From Marivirga lumbricoides (GTDB lineage: Bacteria > Bacteroidota > Bacteroidia > Cytophagales > Cyclobacteriaceae): a stretch of 64,000 nucleotides of DNA. The DNA lies in NCBI RefSeq assembly GCF_014636295.1, contig NZ_BMEC01000002.1, positions 62,001 through 126,000 on the forward strand, read 5' to 3'. The translations under genes and the position numbers were made by a program. Positions 26,389 to 35,668 of the stretch are shown in pieces (positions within the stretch are counted from its first letter, which is position 1; every line of letters begins with the position of its first letter). Below the pieces are notes generated by a model that saw only the letters and a program-made list of their open reading frames with translations, made no database searches and had not been told where the DNA came from.

Positions 26389-28701
26389 ATGAGAAGTACT
26401 TTTCTTATTGTAACATTTTTAATGTTCTCTATCCAATTATTTAGTCAGAAAGCAAAAGTTGATGACCTGATTTACAGAGGAGAGAATTTATTTAAGATTA
26501 AGAACTACAAAGAAGCTGCCAAGTCATTAAATGAGGCTGTGGAATTGGGTGCTGCAGCATTGGAAGTACATTATATGCTTGGAGTAAGCTATATGGAACA
26601 CCCTAATGCTTCAGATCAATTAAAGTCATTAAAAAGCTGGAATATCATAGAACAGGCAGGCTTTCCTGACAAGCTTCCGAAAGACTCCTATTATTACGCA
26701 GCGCAGGCATTTCACAAAAACCTTGAATTGCAAAAGGCCAGTAAATACTATAATAAATACCTTACATTGATAGGTTCATCTGATCCGAAACTATTGGCTG
26801 AAGTAAGTCTGAAAAAGCAGAAAAGCGAAAATGCTATGCGTTTAATGGGTGATAAAAAAGATATCAATGTGGTACAAATGGCACCTCCTATCAATACTGA
26901 ATTTACAGAATACAACTCTGTAGTTTCAGCAGATCAGTCTGTTATGGCTTTTACTTCTTTAAGACCTGATGCAAGAACGGGAAGAGCTGTTGAGGAAATA
27001 TATATTACCTACCGATCAGGAGGCAACTGGGGAGAGCCTACAAAAATACCATTAAACACTAATGATAATGTGGGTACTGCCGGGATTTCAGCTGATGGAC
27101 AGCAAATGTTGGTTTTTATCGGCTCAGGTAATAAAGGCAGCATTTATATAATGAGCAAAAATGGAAATACATGGAGCCAACCGGCACCAGTAAGAGGCCT
27201 AAATTCAAATAATTTAGAAAGTACCGCTTCAATAACGCCAGATGGAAAAAAGATTTACTTTGCCAGTAACAGACCCGGTGGATTTGGAGGAATGGATATT
27301 TATGTTGCTGAAAAATTAGCTTCCGGTGACTGGGGAAATATCAAAAACCTTGGCCCTGAAATAAACACTAAGTATGATGAGGATGCACCATTCATCCATC
27401 CAGATATGAAAACCCTTTACTTCACTTCTAATGGTGAGCACTCAATGGGAGGAAGGGACATTTTCAAAACACTAAGGATAGGAAAAGAATGGAAAACCCC
27501 TGAAAACATGGGTTACCCGATCAATACGCCTTTGGACGACAATTATTTCACACTTACTGCTGATGGAAGCACAGGTTTCTTTTCATCAGACAGACAAGGT
27601 GGTTATGGAGGACAGGATATCTATTCATTTAAAATGCCTGAGCAGTATGCCAATATTCCTTTAACCATGTTGAAAGGTAAAATAACTGCGGGCCCGGATA
27701 AACAGCCTGTACCTACAAAAATCAAATTAATTGATAACGAAAATAATACTAAGGTGGATTACGTGTATGATCCTGATCCCAACACAGGAAATTACCTTAT
27801 CATTTTACCTCCGGGAAAAAATTATGATCTAATTATAGAATCTGATGGTTATTTACCTTATACATTAAATATTAATGTTCCTAATCAGACATATTTCTAT
27901 GAATTGTATCAAAAAATTAACCTTAACTTAATCAGACAGTTTGATGTAGTGGTAGGTCAGGAAGTAACAGTGAATAATGCCTTTTTTGATACACAACAGG
28001 AAGGTGAATATACACCAAGGCAAGCTAATGAAGCTATGCTTATTCAAAATGACAGCTTAGATGTGTACGGAATGATGGATGCAATTATTGCCACAGAAGA
28101 TACTGCTGCATTTAATTACCTTATGGATTTAATGTATTCTGTGAATCCTATTGACGATGTGGATTTTTCAAGTAATCCTGACGACATGGAAATTGCCAGC
28201 CGTACTTACTATTATGACGAAAGCGATACCACAACACTGAAAAGCCGAGTGGTAGAAGGCGAGACGATTTTTTCCCTACCTACCATGTATGTAACTGAAG
28301 AAGCGAAGCAACAAAAAGAAAATAAAAACAAGGTAGTAACAGCCAATTACGATAAATCTCTATTAGAGCCTGTTTATAAAATATATTTTGATGTAGGGAA
28401 GGCAGAATACAATACTAAATACAATGAAACTCTGCAAAAGATATATGATCATCTCTCTAAAAATAAGCAGTTAGGTATACAAATTTCGGGTTACGCCTCT
28501 GCGGAAGGAGATCCGGAAGCCAACCGAAAGCTCTCTAATGAAAGGGCAATTGAACTCGTTAATTTCTTTAATTATAAAGGGATAGTGAGGAGAAGAATTA
28601 TTGCAAAAGGATACGGAGCCACTCAATCTGACTCAAAAAATCCTGAGGAAAACAGAAGAGTTGAGATACAAATTGTTGATTTAAATACAGTAGATAATTA
28701 A
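26389..28701 (+). CDS. PorE-like OmpA-family protein with TPR and PD40 beta-propeller
   Basis: This 770-residue periplasmic protein is probably anchored to the cell wall. After a signal peptide (MRSTFLIVTFLMFSIQLFSQ) come TPR-like repeats (about 25-150), then a WD40/PD40 propeller (about 170-430) with repeats such as GKKIYFASNRPGGFGGMDIYVAE and MKTLYFTSNGEHSMGGRDIFK. A carboxypeptidase-regulatory-like beta domain (about 440-520) follows. The C-terminal OmpA domain (about 660-765) has ISGYASAEGDPEANRKLSNERA and NPEENRRVEIQI, which bind peptidoglycan in this family. The order TPR-propeller-CRD-OmpA is that of T9SS protein PorE. Bacteroidota often carry several paralogs next to PorP/SprF, so this may be a cassette-specific version. 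Confidence 0.93.
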   Translation: MRSTFLIVTFLMFSIQLFSQKAKVDDLIYRGENLFKIKNYKEAAKSLNEAVELGAAALEVHYMLGVSYMEHPNASDQLKSLKSWNIIEQAGFPDKLPKDSYYYAAQAFHKNLELQKASKYYNKYLTLIGSSDPKLLAEVSLKKQKSENAMRLMGDKKDINVVQMAPPINTEFTEYNSVVSADQSVMAFTSLRPDARTGRAVEEIYITYRSGGNWGEPTKIPLNTNDNVGTAGISADGQQMLVFIGSGNKGSIYIMSKNGNTWSQPAPVRGLNSNNLESTASITPDGKKIYFASNRPGGFGGMDIYVAEKLASGDWGNIKNLGPEINTKYDEDAPFIHPDMKTLYFTSNGEHSMGGRDIFKTLRIGKEWKTPENMGYPINTPLDDNYFTLTADGSTGFFSSDRQGGYGGQDIYSFKMPEQYANIPLTMLKGKITAGPDKQPVPTKIKLIDNENNTKVDYVYDPDPNTGNYLIILPPGKNYDLIIESDGYLPYTLNINVPNQTYFYELYQKINLNLIRQFDVVVGQEVTVNNAFFDTQQEGEYTPRQANEAMLIQNDSLDVYGMMDAIIATEDTAAFNYLMDLMYSVNPIDDVDFSSNPDDMEIASRTYYYDESDTTTLKSRVVEGETIFSLPTMYVTEEAKQQKENKNKVVTANYDKSLLEPVYKIYFDVGKAEYNTKYNETLQKIYDHLSKNKQLGIQISGYASAEGDPEANRKLSNERAIELVNFFNYKGIVRRRIIAKGYGATQSDSKNPEENRRVEIQIVDLNTVDN

Positions 28702-28722
28702 ATCTATCTAAGTTTTTGCTTG

Positions 28723-28757
28723 AAGCCGATGTTCATTTTATGTATATCGGCTTTTTT
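28723..28757 (+). terminator. Hairpin terminator after the PorE-like gene
   Basis: Stem AAGCCGAT/ATCGGCTT with a 15-base loop, followed by a T-run. It ends the transcript of the OmpA-family gene. Confidence 0.8.
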
Positions 28758-28778
28758 ATGGTAAAAGCTAAAGATCAT

Positions 28779-28871
28779 AAATAGAGACTATTCGGCAGTT
28801 ACACGAGAATCACTGATATATGTCTCAGAAAGTCAGCAACAAATGATTACCCGTTGTGTAATTTAATTTTA
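28779..28871 (+). repeat. Dispersed repeat family A, copy 2
   Basis: This copy is about 93 bp and shares AAATAGAG at the left, AGCAACAAATGATTAC in the middle and AATTTTA at the right with copy 1 (11383-11474). It lies in the convergent region between the PorE-like and NUMOD4 genes, just after a terminator. Confidence 0.75.
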
Positions 28872-28921
28872 GATTCCGTATAAACTTTTCCGCTCACTAT
28901 TAAGCTTTTGACCTGGCAAAC

Positions 28922-28961
28922 AAAAAAAGCGTAAGAATTTTGGTTAGGAATTCTTACGCTT
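28922..28961 (-). terminator. Hairpin terminator for the NUMOD4 gene
   Basis: A perfect 13-bp stem AAGCGTAAGAATT/AATTCTTACGCTT with a 9-base loop; on the minus strand it is followed by seven T residues. Confidence 0.88.
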
Positions 28962-28983
28962 ATATAATTTAATGGAGTAAAGT

Positions 28984-29520
28984 TTAATCGTCAATAGTAA
29001 CATGACTCCAGTTTTGTCCTTTTCTTATTCTATTCAATTGAGTATGTGTAATACCAAACTGACGGGCGATTTGACTGTAACGTGTTTTCTCGTTTTTCAG
29101 CATTTTCTTAATCACCTTTACATCTGACTCAGTTAATTTGTAGCCTGTAACTCTCTTTTTTATAACCCTTGGGTTCTTATTATTATGATCAGCCAGTTCT
29201 CTTTCAGAAACCCATTTCAAGTTGCTTACGTGATTGTTGGATTTGTCATAATCAAGATGCGTTACATAGTGCTGGTCTTCATGCTCCTTCGGAATATATG
29301 ATTCCGCTACTAACCTGTGAACATAATAACTTTGTGTAATGCGTTTATCAAATCTCACCATGATGGCCTGGTAACCATTTACATTTGAACCTTTGATAAT
29401 TTTTCCTGTTTCGCGCGTAGAATAACTTTTAACTCTGCCATAATTCGAGATTTCGTATTTGGCGTGCGGTAAGTCAACATTAAATTCTATTTGCTTCCAC
29501 TTTTCCAGTTTCGGATCCAT
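28984..29520 (-). CDS. NUMOD4/HNH-type protein with C-terminal HTH
   Basis: This is a 178-residue protein. Residues about 7-55 match a NUMOD4 motif (WKQIEFN...YEISNYGRVKSY), and 68-105 resemble an HNH_3 domain (VHRLVAESYI...HLDYDKSNNHVSNLKWVSE). The C terminus (about 127-172) is a helix-turn-helix with LTESDVKVIKKML and YSQIARQFGITHTQLNRIRKG, like nuclease-associated modular DNA-binding repeats. The usual Asn before the central His of the HNH motif is Thr here (VTHLDY), so catalysis is uncertain. It stands alone, with its own promoter box and terminator and without an intron nearby. It may be a domesticated homing-nuclease relative acting as a DNA-binding protein (inference). Confidence 0.82.
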   Translation of the reverse strand: MDPKLEKWKQIEFNVDLPHAKYEISNYGRVKSYSTRETGKIIKGSNVNGYQAIMVRFDKRITQSYYVHRLVAESYIPKEHEDQHYVTHLDYDKSNNHVSNLKWVSERELADHNNKNPRVIKKRVTGYKLTESDVKVIKKMLKNEKTRYSQIARQFGITHTQLNRIRKGQNWSHVTIDD

Positions 29521-29562
29521 GTTATTTCTTTAGTTTAGTTAATGATTGTAGTTAAAGGTAAG

Positions 29563-29570
29563 CAAATATA
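29563..29570 (-). promoter_or_regulatory. Bacteroidota -7 box (TATATTTG) for the NUMOD4 gene
   Basis: The minus-strand sequence TATATTTG matches TAnnTTTG exactly, 42 bp before the ATG, and lies between the rarA stop and the NUMOD4 start. No clear -33 element is seen. Confidence 0.45.
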
Positions 29571-29596
29571 ATAAAAAAAATACCATGATTCTTAGA

Positions 29597-30871
29597 TTAT
29601 TCATAGTGATATTTTTTAGACCATAAATTTTGCAGTCTCTTTTTGAACTCAAGCTCTCTGGGGTTTTCCTGTGGATCGTATAATTTTTGTCCTGAAATCT
29701 TTTCCGGTAAAAATTCCTGCCGAACAAAATTTCCAGGATAATCATGAGCATATTTATATCCTTTTGCATAGCCGGCATCCTTCATTAATTTAGTGGGTGC
29801 ATTTCTTAAATGCAATGGAACAGGTAAATCACCCGTTTCCCTCACCAACTGATTGGCTGATTTGATGGCTTTATAGGAGGCGTTGCTTTTAGGAGAACAA
29901 GCGAGGTATACTGCACATTGAGAAAGTACAATCTCAGCTTCCGGATAACCAATCATCTGTACTGCCTGGAAAGTATTAGTGGCAATCACCAAAGCGGTAG
30001 GGTTAGCATTTCCGATATCCTCTGAGGCTGAAATTAATAGTCTTCGGGCAATAAACTTAACATCCTCGCCCCCTGCTATCATTCGCGATAGCCAATAAAC
30101 AGCAGCATTGGGATCACTACCCCTGATAGACTTAATAAAGGCAGAGATAATATCATAATGTTGCTCTCCTCCTTTATCATACATGGCCATTCGCTGCTGC
30201 GCAATGGCCCATACCTGGTCATTTGTTATCAGAATCTTCTCTCCTGCTTCATGAGCGTCTATCACTAATTCAAATAAGTTAAGCAACTTTCTGGCATCTC
30301 CTCCTGAAAGGTTAAGCAAGGCTTCATATTCCTTTATTTCAATTGATAGCTTCTTAAGTTTATCATCCTTCTTCAAAGCAGTTTGAATCAAGCCTTTTAG
30401 TTCATCTATCTCAAGTGCTTTCAAAGTGTACACCTGACAACGGGATAGCAATGCAGAATTAACTTCAAAAGAAGGATTTTCTGTAGTGGCACCAATCAAA
30501 GTAATTACACCTTTTTCAACAGCCCCTAATAAAGCATCCTGCTGGGATTTATTAAAGCGGTGAATCTCATCTATAAATAGAATAATTCTGCCAGTTCTGG
30601 CTGCTCGTTGAATTACTTCACGCACATCTTTAACACCCGCACTTATTGCACTTAATGTCTGAAAAGGAGCTTTTACCTGGTTAGCTATTATATTTGCTAT
30701 AGTAGTTTTACCTACTCCGGGTGGGCCCCAAAATATCATTGAAGGCACCTTACCTTGTGCAATACTTAAGCGCAAAACACCTCTCTCTCCTATTAAATGC
30801 TGCTGACCTACCAGGTCCGACAATGAACTGGGTCGCATTCTTTCTGCTAATGGTTGATCTTCTCCGAACAT
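29597..30871 (-). CDS. rarA: Replication-associated recombination protein A (AAA+ ATPase)
   Basis: This 424-residue member of the RarA/MgsA/WRNIP1 family acts at stalled replication forks. The Walker A motif is GPPGVGKTT (49-57), and the Walker B motif is [20 protein letters not shown] (about 95-114). Sensor 1 is [20 protein letters not shown]. The C-terminal tetramerisation region includes [28 protein letters not shown] and [13 protein letters not shown]-type sequence. The gene start overlaps no neighbour; it is divergent from the EamA transporter with a 59-bp gap. Confidence 0.97.
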   Translation of the reverse strand: MFGEDQPLAERMRPSSLSDLVGQQHLIGERGVLRLSIAQGKVPSMIFWGPPGVGKTTIANIIANQVKAPFQTLSAISAGVKDVREVIQRAARTGRIILFIDEIHRFNKSQQDALLGAVEKGVITLIGATTENPSFEVNSALLSRCQVYTLKALEIDELKGLIQTALKKDDKLKKLSIEIKEYEALLNLSGGDARKLLNLFELVIDAHEAGEKILITNDQVWAIAQQRMAMYDKGGEQHYDIISAFIKSIRGSDPNAAVYWLSRMIAGGEDVKFIARRLLISASEDIGNANPTALVIATNTFQAVQMIGYPEAEIVLSQCAVYLACSPKSNASYKAIKSANQLVRETGDLPVPLHLRNAPTKLMKDAGYAKGYKYAHDYPGNFVRQEFLPEKISGQKLYDPQENPRELEFKKRLQNLWSKKYHYE

Positions 30872-30918
30872 ATAAAAGTTAACGTATCAAATTCAAATGC
30901 AATATGAGGATAATCTCT

Positions 30919-30926
30919 TACTTTTG
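30919..30926 (+). promoter_or_regulatory. -7 box (TACTTTTG) just before the EamA start codon
   Basis: TACTTTTG fits TAnnTTTG exactly and ends 4 bp before the ATG at 30931. Used as a promoter it would give a leaderless mRNA. It also lies within the upstream extension of the ORF (from 30904), which argues for 30931 as the real start. Confidence 0.45.
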
Positions 30927-30930
30927 CCAG

Positions 30931-31818
30931 ATGACAAAAAACTGGCAAATTCATGGTACTCTTGCATTAGTAAGTCTTATATACGGGGCAAACTATATTA
31001 TTGCCAAGGGAGTAATGCCAAATTATATGACGCCTAATGGTTTCATATTATTAAGAGCTTCAGCAGCCACCTTACTTTTCTGGATATTCCACTTCTTTAC
31101 TTCTAAAGAAAGGGTACATGATAAGAAAGATTACATCAGTTTTATAAAATGTGCGGTATTTGGAGTAGCTGCCAATCAATTAATCTTTTTCAATGGATTA
31201 AACCTGGGGAGTCCGGTAAATGCCAGCATCATCATGACAGTGAACCCTGTAATTGTATTAGTAATATCAGCATGGTTAATTAATGAAAGAATTACGCCCA
31301 GAAAAATTGGCGGTATACTATTAGGAGCCACAGGGGTAATCCTATTGATTTTAAATAAGGAAGTAAGTGTTGAAAATGACTCTTTATTAGGCGATTTATT
31401 CATTTTCCTGAATGCTACCTTTTATGGTATCTATCTTGTAATGGTAAAGCCGCTTATGTTAAAATATCAGCCAATCACAGTGATAAAATGGATATTCCTT
31501 TTCGGCTCCATTATGATTATTCCTTTTGGTTTCTTCCCTCTTTTAAAAACAGATTTTAGCACCTTTTCCACGGGAATATGGTGGAGTATTGGGTATGTAG
31601 TAATAGGAACCACATTTTTAGCTTACTTATTAAATGCTATGGCTCTGAGACATGTCAGCTCTACCATTGTAGGTTATTACATTTATCTACAGCCTCTTTT
31701 TGCCACTGCTATTGCTTTAAGTTTAGGATTGGAACATTTCCAGTGGAACAAAGCTCTTTTTGCTTTAATGATTTTCTATGGAGTGTACCTGGTGAGTAAA
31801 AAGCCAGCAAAATCTTAA
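30931..31818 (+). CDS. EamA/DMT family transporter
   Basis: This 295-residue inner-membrane protein has ten predicted helices in two EamA repeats (about 5-135 and 150-290). Typical features are ALVSLIYGANYIIAKGVMP, FILLRASAATLLFW, the repeat end LNERITPRKIGGILLGATGVILLI, and the second half with GTTFLAYLLNAMALRHVSSTIVGYYIYLQPL. The family exports amino acids or other small metabolites; the substrate is unknown. An ATG at 30904 would add nine residues, but the promoter-like TACTTTTG between the two starts favours 30931. Confidence 0.92.
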   Translation: MTKNWQIHGTLALVSLIYGANYIIAKGVMPNYMTPNGFILLRASAATLLFWIFHFFTSKERVHDKKDYISFIKCAVFGVAANQLIFFNGLNLGSPVNASIIMTVNPVIVLVISAWLINERITPRKIGGILLGATGVILLILNKEVSVENDSLLGDLFIFLNATFYGIYLVMVKPLMLKYQPITVIKWIFLFGSIMIIPFGFFPLLKTDFSTFSTGIWWSIGYVVIGTTFLAYLLNAMALRHVSSTIVGYYIYLQPLFATAIALSLGLEHFQWNKALFALMIFYGVYLVSKKPAKS

Positions 31819-31842
31819 AATGTCCTTTACACAAAACTAAAA

Positions 31843-33027
31843 TCAGGTATTCTCTACTTTACTCAGCTGGTAAAACTTAGGAGAAATTACATTTAAAAAA
31901 ATAAAAGAACTGAAAGCTAATAGCGCTCCCGTAAAAAAAGTAAGTTTGAAGTTATCAGCATTGTTGCTATACACCCATCCTGAAATAAAAGCTCCCATAC
32001 CAATTCCAATTTCAAGGAATATATAAAGGGTGGCTAATGCTTTGCCCCTCTTTCTGTCATCGGTTAAATCAATTGCCCACGCAAAAACCGTAGGTGAGTT
32101 CATACCTACTGCCAAACCAAAAATGATACCTGCTCCTATCAACGTATAAAGTGAATTAGAATAGGCAATAAGTATCATAGCGCAACCCAATAGAAAAGAA
32201 GAAACTTTTAACACCTTAATACGGCCTATTTTATCTGAGATTTTACCCGCTAAAATTCTGACAAGCAGTGAAGCTAGTACAAAAACTGCAAAAAATAAGC
32301 CTTTGTTGCTAATGCCTAAATGCCTGGAATAATCCGGCATTATTGTAAGTACCAGGCCAAAAGAAAACACGCTTAATGACATAAAAACTGCAGGTACCAT
32401 CACGCGCTTTTCAATAATTTCATCTCTTTTTAGCTTCAGCATGCTAAACTGGAATTGTACCTTATCTGCTAATGTTTCTTTCATCCCTGCCACAATTATA
32501 ATACTCAACACTGCTGTTAAAGCAGAGGCATAAAAAACATAGTCTACCGGGTACATGCTTCCCAAATAACCGCCTAATGCATTTCCTGTTGCAGTCCCCA
32601 CAGATATTGCCACACCTATAATCCCCATAGCTTCTCCCCTTCTGTTGAAAGGAACAATGTCTGCTACATAAGCAGAGTTGCCTGTAGGGGTAAAACCTGT
32701 GGAAAATCCGTGAAGCAAACGAAGCACAAAAAAAGCAATGACGGATGTTACAAAAGGATAGCTTAACCCTGCTACAAAGCAAACTATTGCACCGAAAATC
32801 ATCACCGGCAGCCTGCCTACTTTATCCGCCAGCTTTCCACTAAAGGGTCTGGATAACCCAGCTGTGATGGTAAATAGTCCAATAATCAAGCCTTTATATT
32901 CTGCACCACCCAGGCTGGTGAGGTAATCCGGTAGCTCAGGAATGATCATATTAAAACTCGCAAAAAATAAAAAAGCACTTATACTAAGTGCTACAAATGA
33001 TCTGTTAATAAGGTTTTGTTGTTTCAC
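31843..33027 (-). CDS. MFS transporter (drug/metabolite efflux type)
   Basis: This is a major facilitator protein of about 394 residues with 12 membrane helices. The motif A-type loop is GKLADKVGRLPVMIFGA in the first half, with SDKIGRIKVLKVSSF as its second-half counterpart. Motif RLLHGFSTGFTPTGNSAYVADIVPFNRRGEAMG is typical of DHA-type efflux proteins. The start is non-ATG: candidates are GTG at 33025-33027 (chosen) or TTG at 33046-33048, the latter overlapping the Nudix stop. The close overlap suggests translation coupled to the Nudix gene upstream. Confidence 0.92.
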   Translation of the reverse strand: MKQQNLINRSFVALSISAFLFFASFNMIIPELPDYLTSLGGAEYKGLIIGLFTITAGLSRPFSGKLADKVGRLPVMIFGAIVCFVAGLSYPFVTSVIAFFVLRLLHGFSTGFTPTGNSAYVADIVPFNRRGEAMGIIGVAISVGTATGNALGGYLGSMYPVDYVFYASALTAVLSIIIVAGMKETLADKVQFQFSMLKLKRDEIIEKRVMVPAVFMSLSVFSFGLVLTIMPDYSRHLGISNKGLFFAVFVLASLLVRILAGKISDKIGRIKVLKVSSFLLGCAMILIAYSNSLYTLIGAGIIFGLAVGMNSPTVFAWAIDLTDDRKRGKALATLYIFLEIGIGMGAFISGWVYSNNADNFKLTFFTGALLAFSSFIFLNVISPKFYQLSKVENT

Positions 33028-33044
33028 TACCAACGAATAAAATA

Positions 33045-33617
33045 TCAAATAAAATCACCTTCCTTCATCAACTTATCTATCTTAAGCAAAGCAGCAACGC
33101 TTAACGAATCGGTAATTTCTCCCTTCATCACCATTTCTACTGCTTCCTTTAGAGGAATTTTCTTGATAGAAAGGTCTTCAGTATCTTCAAATTCTGTTGC
33201 TCCTGCCTTTAAATTAGTGGCAACAAAAACATGTCCTACCTCATCGGAAACGGAATTGCTTAAATGCATTGTCAGTAAATGCTCCCATTTTTCAGCTGTA
33301 AAGCCTGTTTCTTCTTTGAGCTCTCGTTTTGCGGTGGCTAAAACTTCTTCACCATATGGACTGCCACCCTCCGGAATTTCCCAGGAATATTGGTTAAGAG
33401 GATAGCGAAACTGACCTACCAACCACGTATTTCCCTGTTCGTCAATTGGTACAACGCCAACTGCAATATTTTTGAAATGTACCTTTCCATAAATACCATT
33501 TCCTCCTGCTGGGTTAATCACCTGATCTTCTTCTACTTTGATCCAGGGATTTTCATATTTAACTTCTGAGCTGGTGGTTTTCCAGGGGTTGGTATTCATT
33601 GAATTTTTATCAGACAT
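33045..33617 (-). CDS. Nudix hydrolase, ADP-ribose pyrophosphatase-like
   Basis: This 190-residue protein has a complete Nudix box GGSPYGEEVLATAKRELKEETGF, fitting GX5EX7REUXEEXGU. The upstream beta strands (QFRYPLNQYSWEIPEGG) are typical of NudF/ADP-ribose pyrophosphatases, which cleave ADP-ribose or similar nucleoside diphosphate sugars. It is cytoplasmic. It is the first gene of a two-gene unit with the MFS transporter downstream. Confidence 0.93.
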   Translation of the reverse strand: MSDKNSMNTNPWKTTSSEVKYENPWIKVEEDQVINPAGGNGIYGKVHFKNIAVGVVPIDEQGNTWLVGQFRYPLNQYSWEIPEGGSPYGEEVLATAKRELKEETGFTAEKWEHLLTMHLSNSVSDEVGHVFVATNLKAGATEFEDTEDLSIKKIPLKEAVEMVMKGEITDSLSVAALLKIDKLMKEGDFI

Positions 33618-33717
33618 TTTATTTAAGCTAAAAAGAGAAATGCAATCCTGGCTTAAAAGTCAGAAATTTACGCTAACATTCAAAAGAGTAACTAAATAAT
33701 ATTCAATCCTTATCTGT

Positions 33718-34086
33718 TTAATAAACCCCGCTACCAATCATTACTAAGGTACATGCGAATTCGGTTTCAATACCTTTTTCAGCCGCTTTTTCAGCAAATT
33801 CAGGGTTTTCTGTGCCAGGGTTAAAAATAATCCGCTTAGGCTTCAATCCTATTAAATAATCATAATACTCTGGTTGATGCTGAGGCCCAATATATAGCGT
33901 TATGGTATCAATGTCTTTCAAAACGGGAAAAGTCTTTATATCCTGAATCTGTTGTCCTAAAACTGATCCTTTCTTGATTCCTGCCAGTTCAATTTCGTGC
34001 CCTGCTCCGGTTAATCTTTCTGCTGCCAGATAAGCATATCTTGAGGGGTTATTTGTGGCTCCTACAATTAATGTTTTCTTGCTCAT
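33718..34086 (-). CDS. CoA-binding domain protein (YccU-like)
   Basis: This 122-residue protein is a single Rossmann-type CoA-binding domain. Features are KTLIVGATNNPSRYAYLAAERL at the N terminus, VLGQQIQDIKTFPVLKDIDTITLYI, and the terminal GLKPKRIIFNPGTENPEF. It resembles the N-terminal part of succinyl-CoA ligase alpha but lacks the rest; the function is unknown. It begins one base after the FAD oxidoreductase gene and is probably co-transcribed with it. Confidence 0.9.
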   Translation of the reverse strand: MSKKTLIVGATNNPSRYAYLAAERLTGAGHEIELAGIKKGSVLGQQIQDIKTFPVLKDIDTITLYIGPQHQPEYYDYLIGLKPKRIIFNPGTENPEFAEKAAEKGIETEFACTLVMIGSGVY

Positions 34087-34087
34087 T

Positions 34088-35653
34088 TTATTCCTGGTAT
34101 AATGCTACAATCTGTTCCGCACACCTTTCTCCATCCATTGCCGCAGAAACTATTCCACCTGCATACCCGGCTCCTTCTCCACAAGGGAAAAGTCTTTTGG
34201 TGCTTATATGTTCCAACGATATTTTGTCTCTCGGGATACGAACCGGTGAAGAAGTTCTGCTTTCAACCCCAACAATTTGTGCATCATTAGTGAGATAGCC
34301 CTTCATTTTTTTACCAAAAGAAATAAATGCATCTTTTAACCTGTTGTGAATAAAATCAGGTAATACTTCCTTCATATCAACGGAAAGCAAACCAGGCTGA
34401 TATGAAGTTTCTGCCAAATCTGTACTCCGTTTATCTTTCGTGAAATCTATTAACCTCTGCGCAGGTGCTGTTTGTGTTTTCCCTCCCATTTCCCAGGCTT
34501 TCTTTTCTATAGCTTTTTGTAATTTCAAGCCCTTTAAAGGTCCGTATTGTTCGTATGCTTCCATATCCTCCAGTTCAATAGCAACTACTATTCCTGAATT
34601 GGCATACCTTGAGTCTCTTCTGGAAGGGCTCATTCCGTTTACCACTACTTCACCTTCTGCCGTGGCTGAGGGAACTATAAAACCACCCGGGCACATACAA
34701 AAAGAAAATACACCTCTTTGCTTCCCTTTATAATGAGTTTGGTGGACTAATGCATAAGATGAAGCAGGCAGGTAATTGCCTCTGTCATCACATTTATATT
34801 GAATTTTATCAATAGTTTGCTGAGGATGCTCCACCCGTACCCCAAGTGCAAAAGGTTTGGCCTCTATAGTAATATTTGCCTGATGCAGTTTTTCGAAAAT
34901 ATCTCTGGCTGAATGCCCTGTAGCAAGAATAAAAGATTCGCCCTCAAAGAGTTCTCCACTTTCTGCCTTTACAGCTTTTAGCTCATTACCGGATACTATA
35001 AACTCCGTGACTTTTGTATTAAAATGAACTTCTCCGCCTTTATCGATAATGGTTTCACGGATATTCTGTATAATTTTTGGAAGTTTATTGGTTCCAATGT
35101 GTGGATGCGCATCAATCATAATATCTTCTGAAGCCCCATGTGCCACCAAAATTTCAAGTATCCGATAGATATCTCCCCTCTTTTTTGATCTGGTATATAA
35201 TTTACCGTCTGAATATGTCCCGGCACCACCTTCTCCAAAACAGTAATTACTCTCTCCATTTACAATGTGCTTTTTGTTAATATCAGCTAAATCCCTCCTT
35301 CTGGCTCTCACATCCTTGCCTCTCTCTAACAGTACAGGTTTCCAGCCCAGTTCAATTAGCCGCAAAGCTGCGAACAAACCTGCAGGGCCCGCTCCTATTA
35401 CCACAGCTCTTCTTGCACCATTGACATCAGGTAGCTTTTCAACAGCATATTTAACCCTGGGAGGAACAGGCTCATTGCCAAACACTTCAACTTGCATACG
35501 TACCTTCACCTGCTTAGAGCGTGCATCAATAGATCGCTTATGGATTCTCACGGCTGCATCACTCTTCAGGTTTAAAACATTTCTTATATGATCTAAAGCA
35601 TGAACTTCATCAAAAGCCTGTTCAGGAGATAAAATGATTTCCTTTATGTACAT
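34088..35653 (-). CDS. FAD-dependent oxidoreductase (COG2509-type dehydrogenase)
   Basis: This 521-residue flavoprotein has an N-terminal DUF-like segment with many basic residues, then a dinucleotide-binding fold AVVIGAGPAGLFAALRLIELGWKPVLLERG (about 84-114). Further markers are NYCFGEGGAGTYSDGKLYTRSK, LATGHSARDIF and the C-terminal LFPCGEGAGYAGGIVSAAMDG. The family is widespread and called uncharacterised FAD-dependent dehydrogenase; a precise substrate is not known. It is the first gene of the pair with the CoA-binding protein. Confidence 0.93.
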   Translation of the reverse strand: MYIKEIILSPEQAFDEVHALDHIRNVLNLKSDAAVRIHKRSIDARSKQVKVRMQVEVFGNEPVPPRVKYAVEKLPDVNGARRAVVIGAGPAGLFAALRLIELGWKPVLLERGKDVRARRRDLADINKKHIVNGESNYCFGEGGAGTYSDGKLYTRSKKRGDIYRILEILVAHGASEDIMIDAHPHIGTNKLPKIIQNIRETIIDKGGEVHFNTKVTEFIVSGNELKAVKAESGELFEGESFILATGHSARDIFEKLHQANITIEAKPFALGVRVEHPQQTIDKIQYKCDDRGNYLPASSYALVHQTHYKGKQRGVFSFCMCPGGFIVPSATAEGEVVVNGMSPSRRDSRYANSGIVVAIELEDMEAYEQYGPLKGLKLQKAIEKKAWEMGGKTQTAPAQRLIDFTKDKRSTDLAETSYQPGLLSVDMKEVLPDFIHNRLKDAFISFGKKMKGYLTNDAQIVGVESRTSSPVRIPRDKISLEHISTKRLFPCGEGAGYAGGIVSAAMDGERCAEQIVALYQE

Positions 35654-35668
35654 AAAATGTATTCTTAA

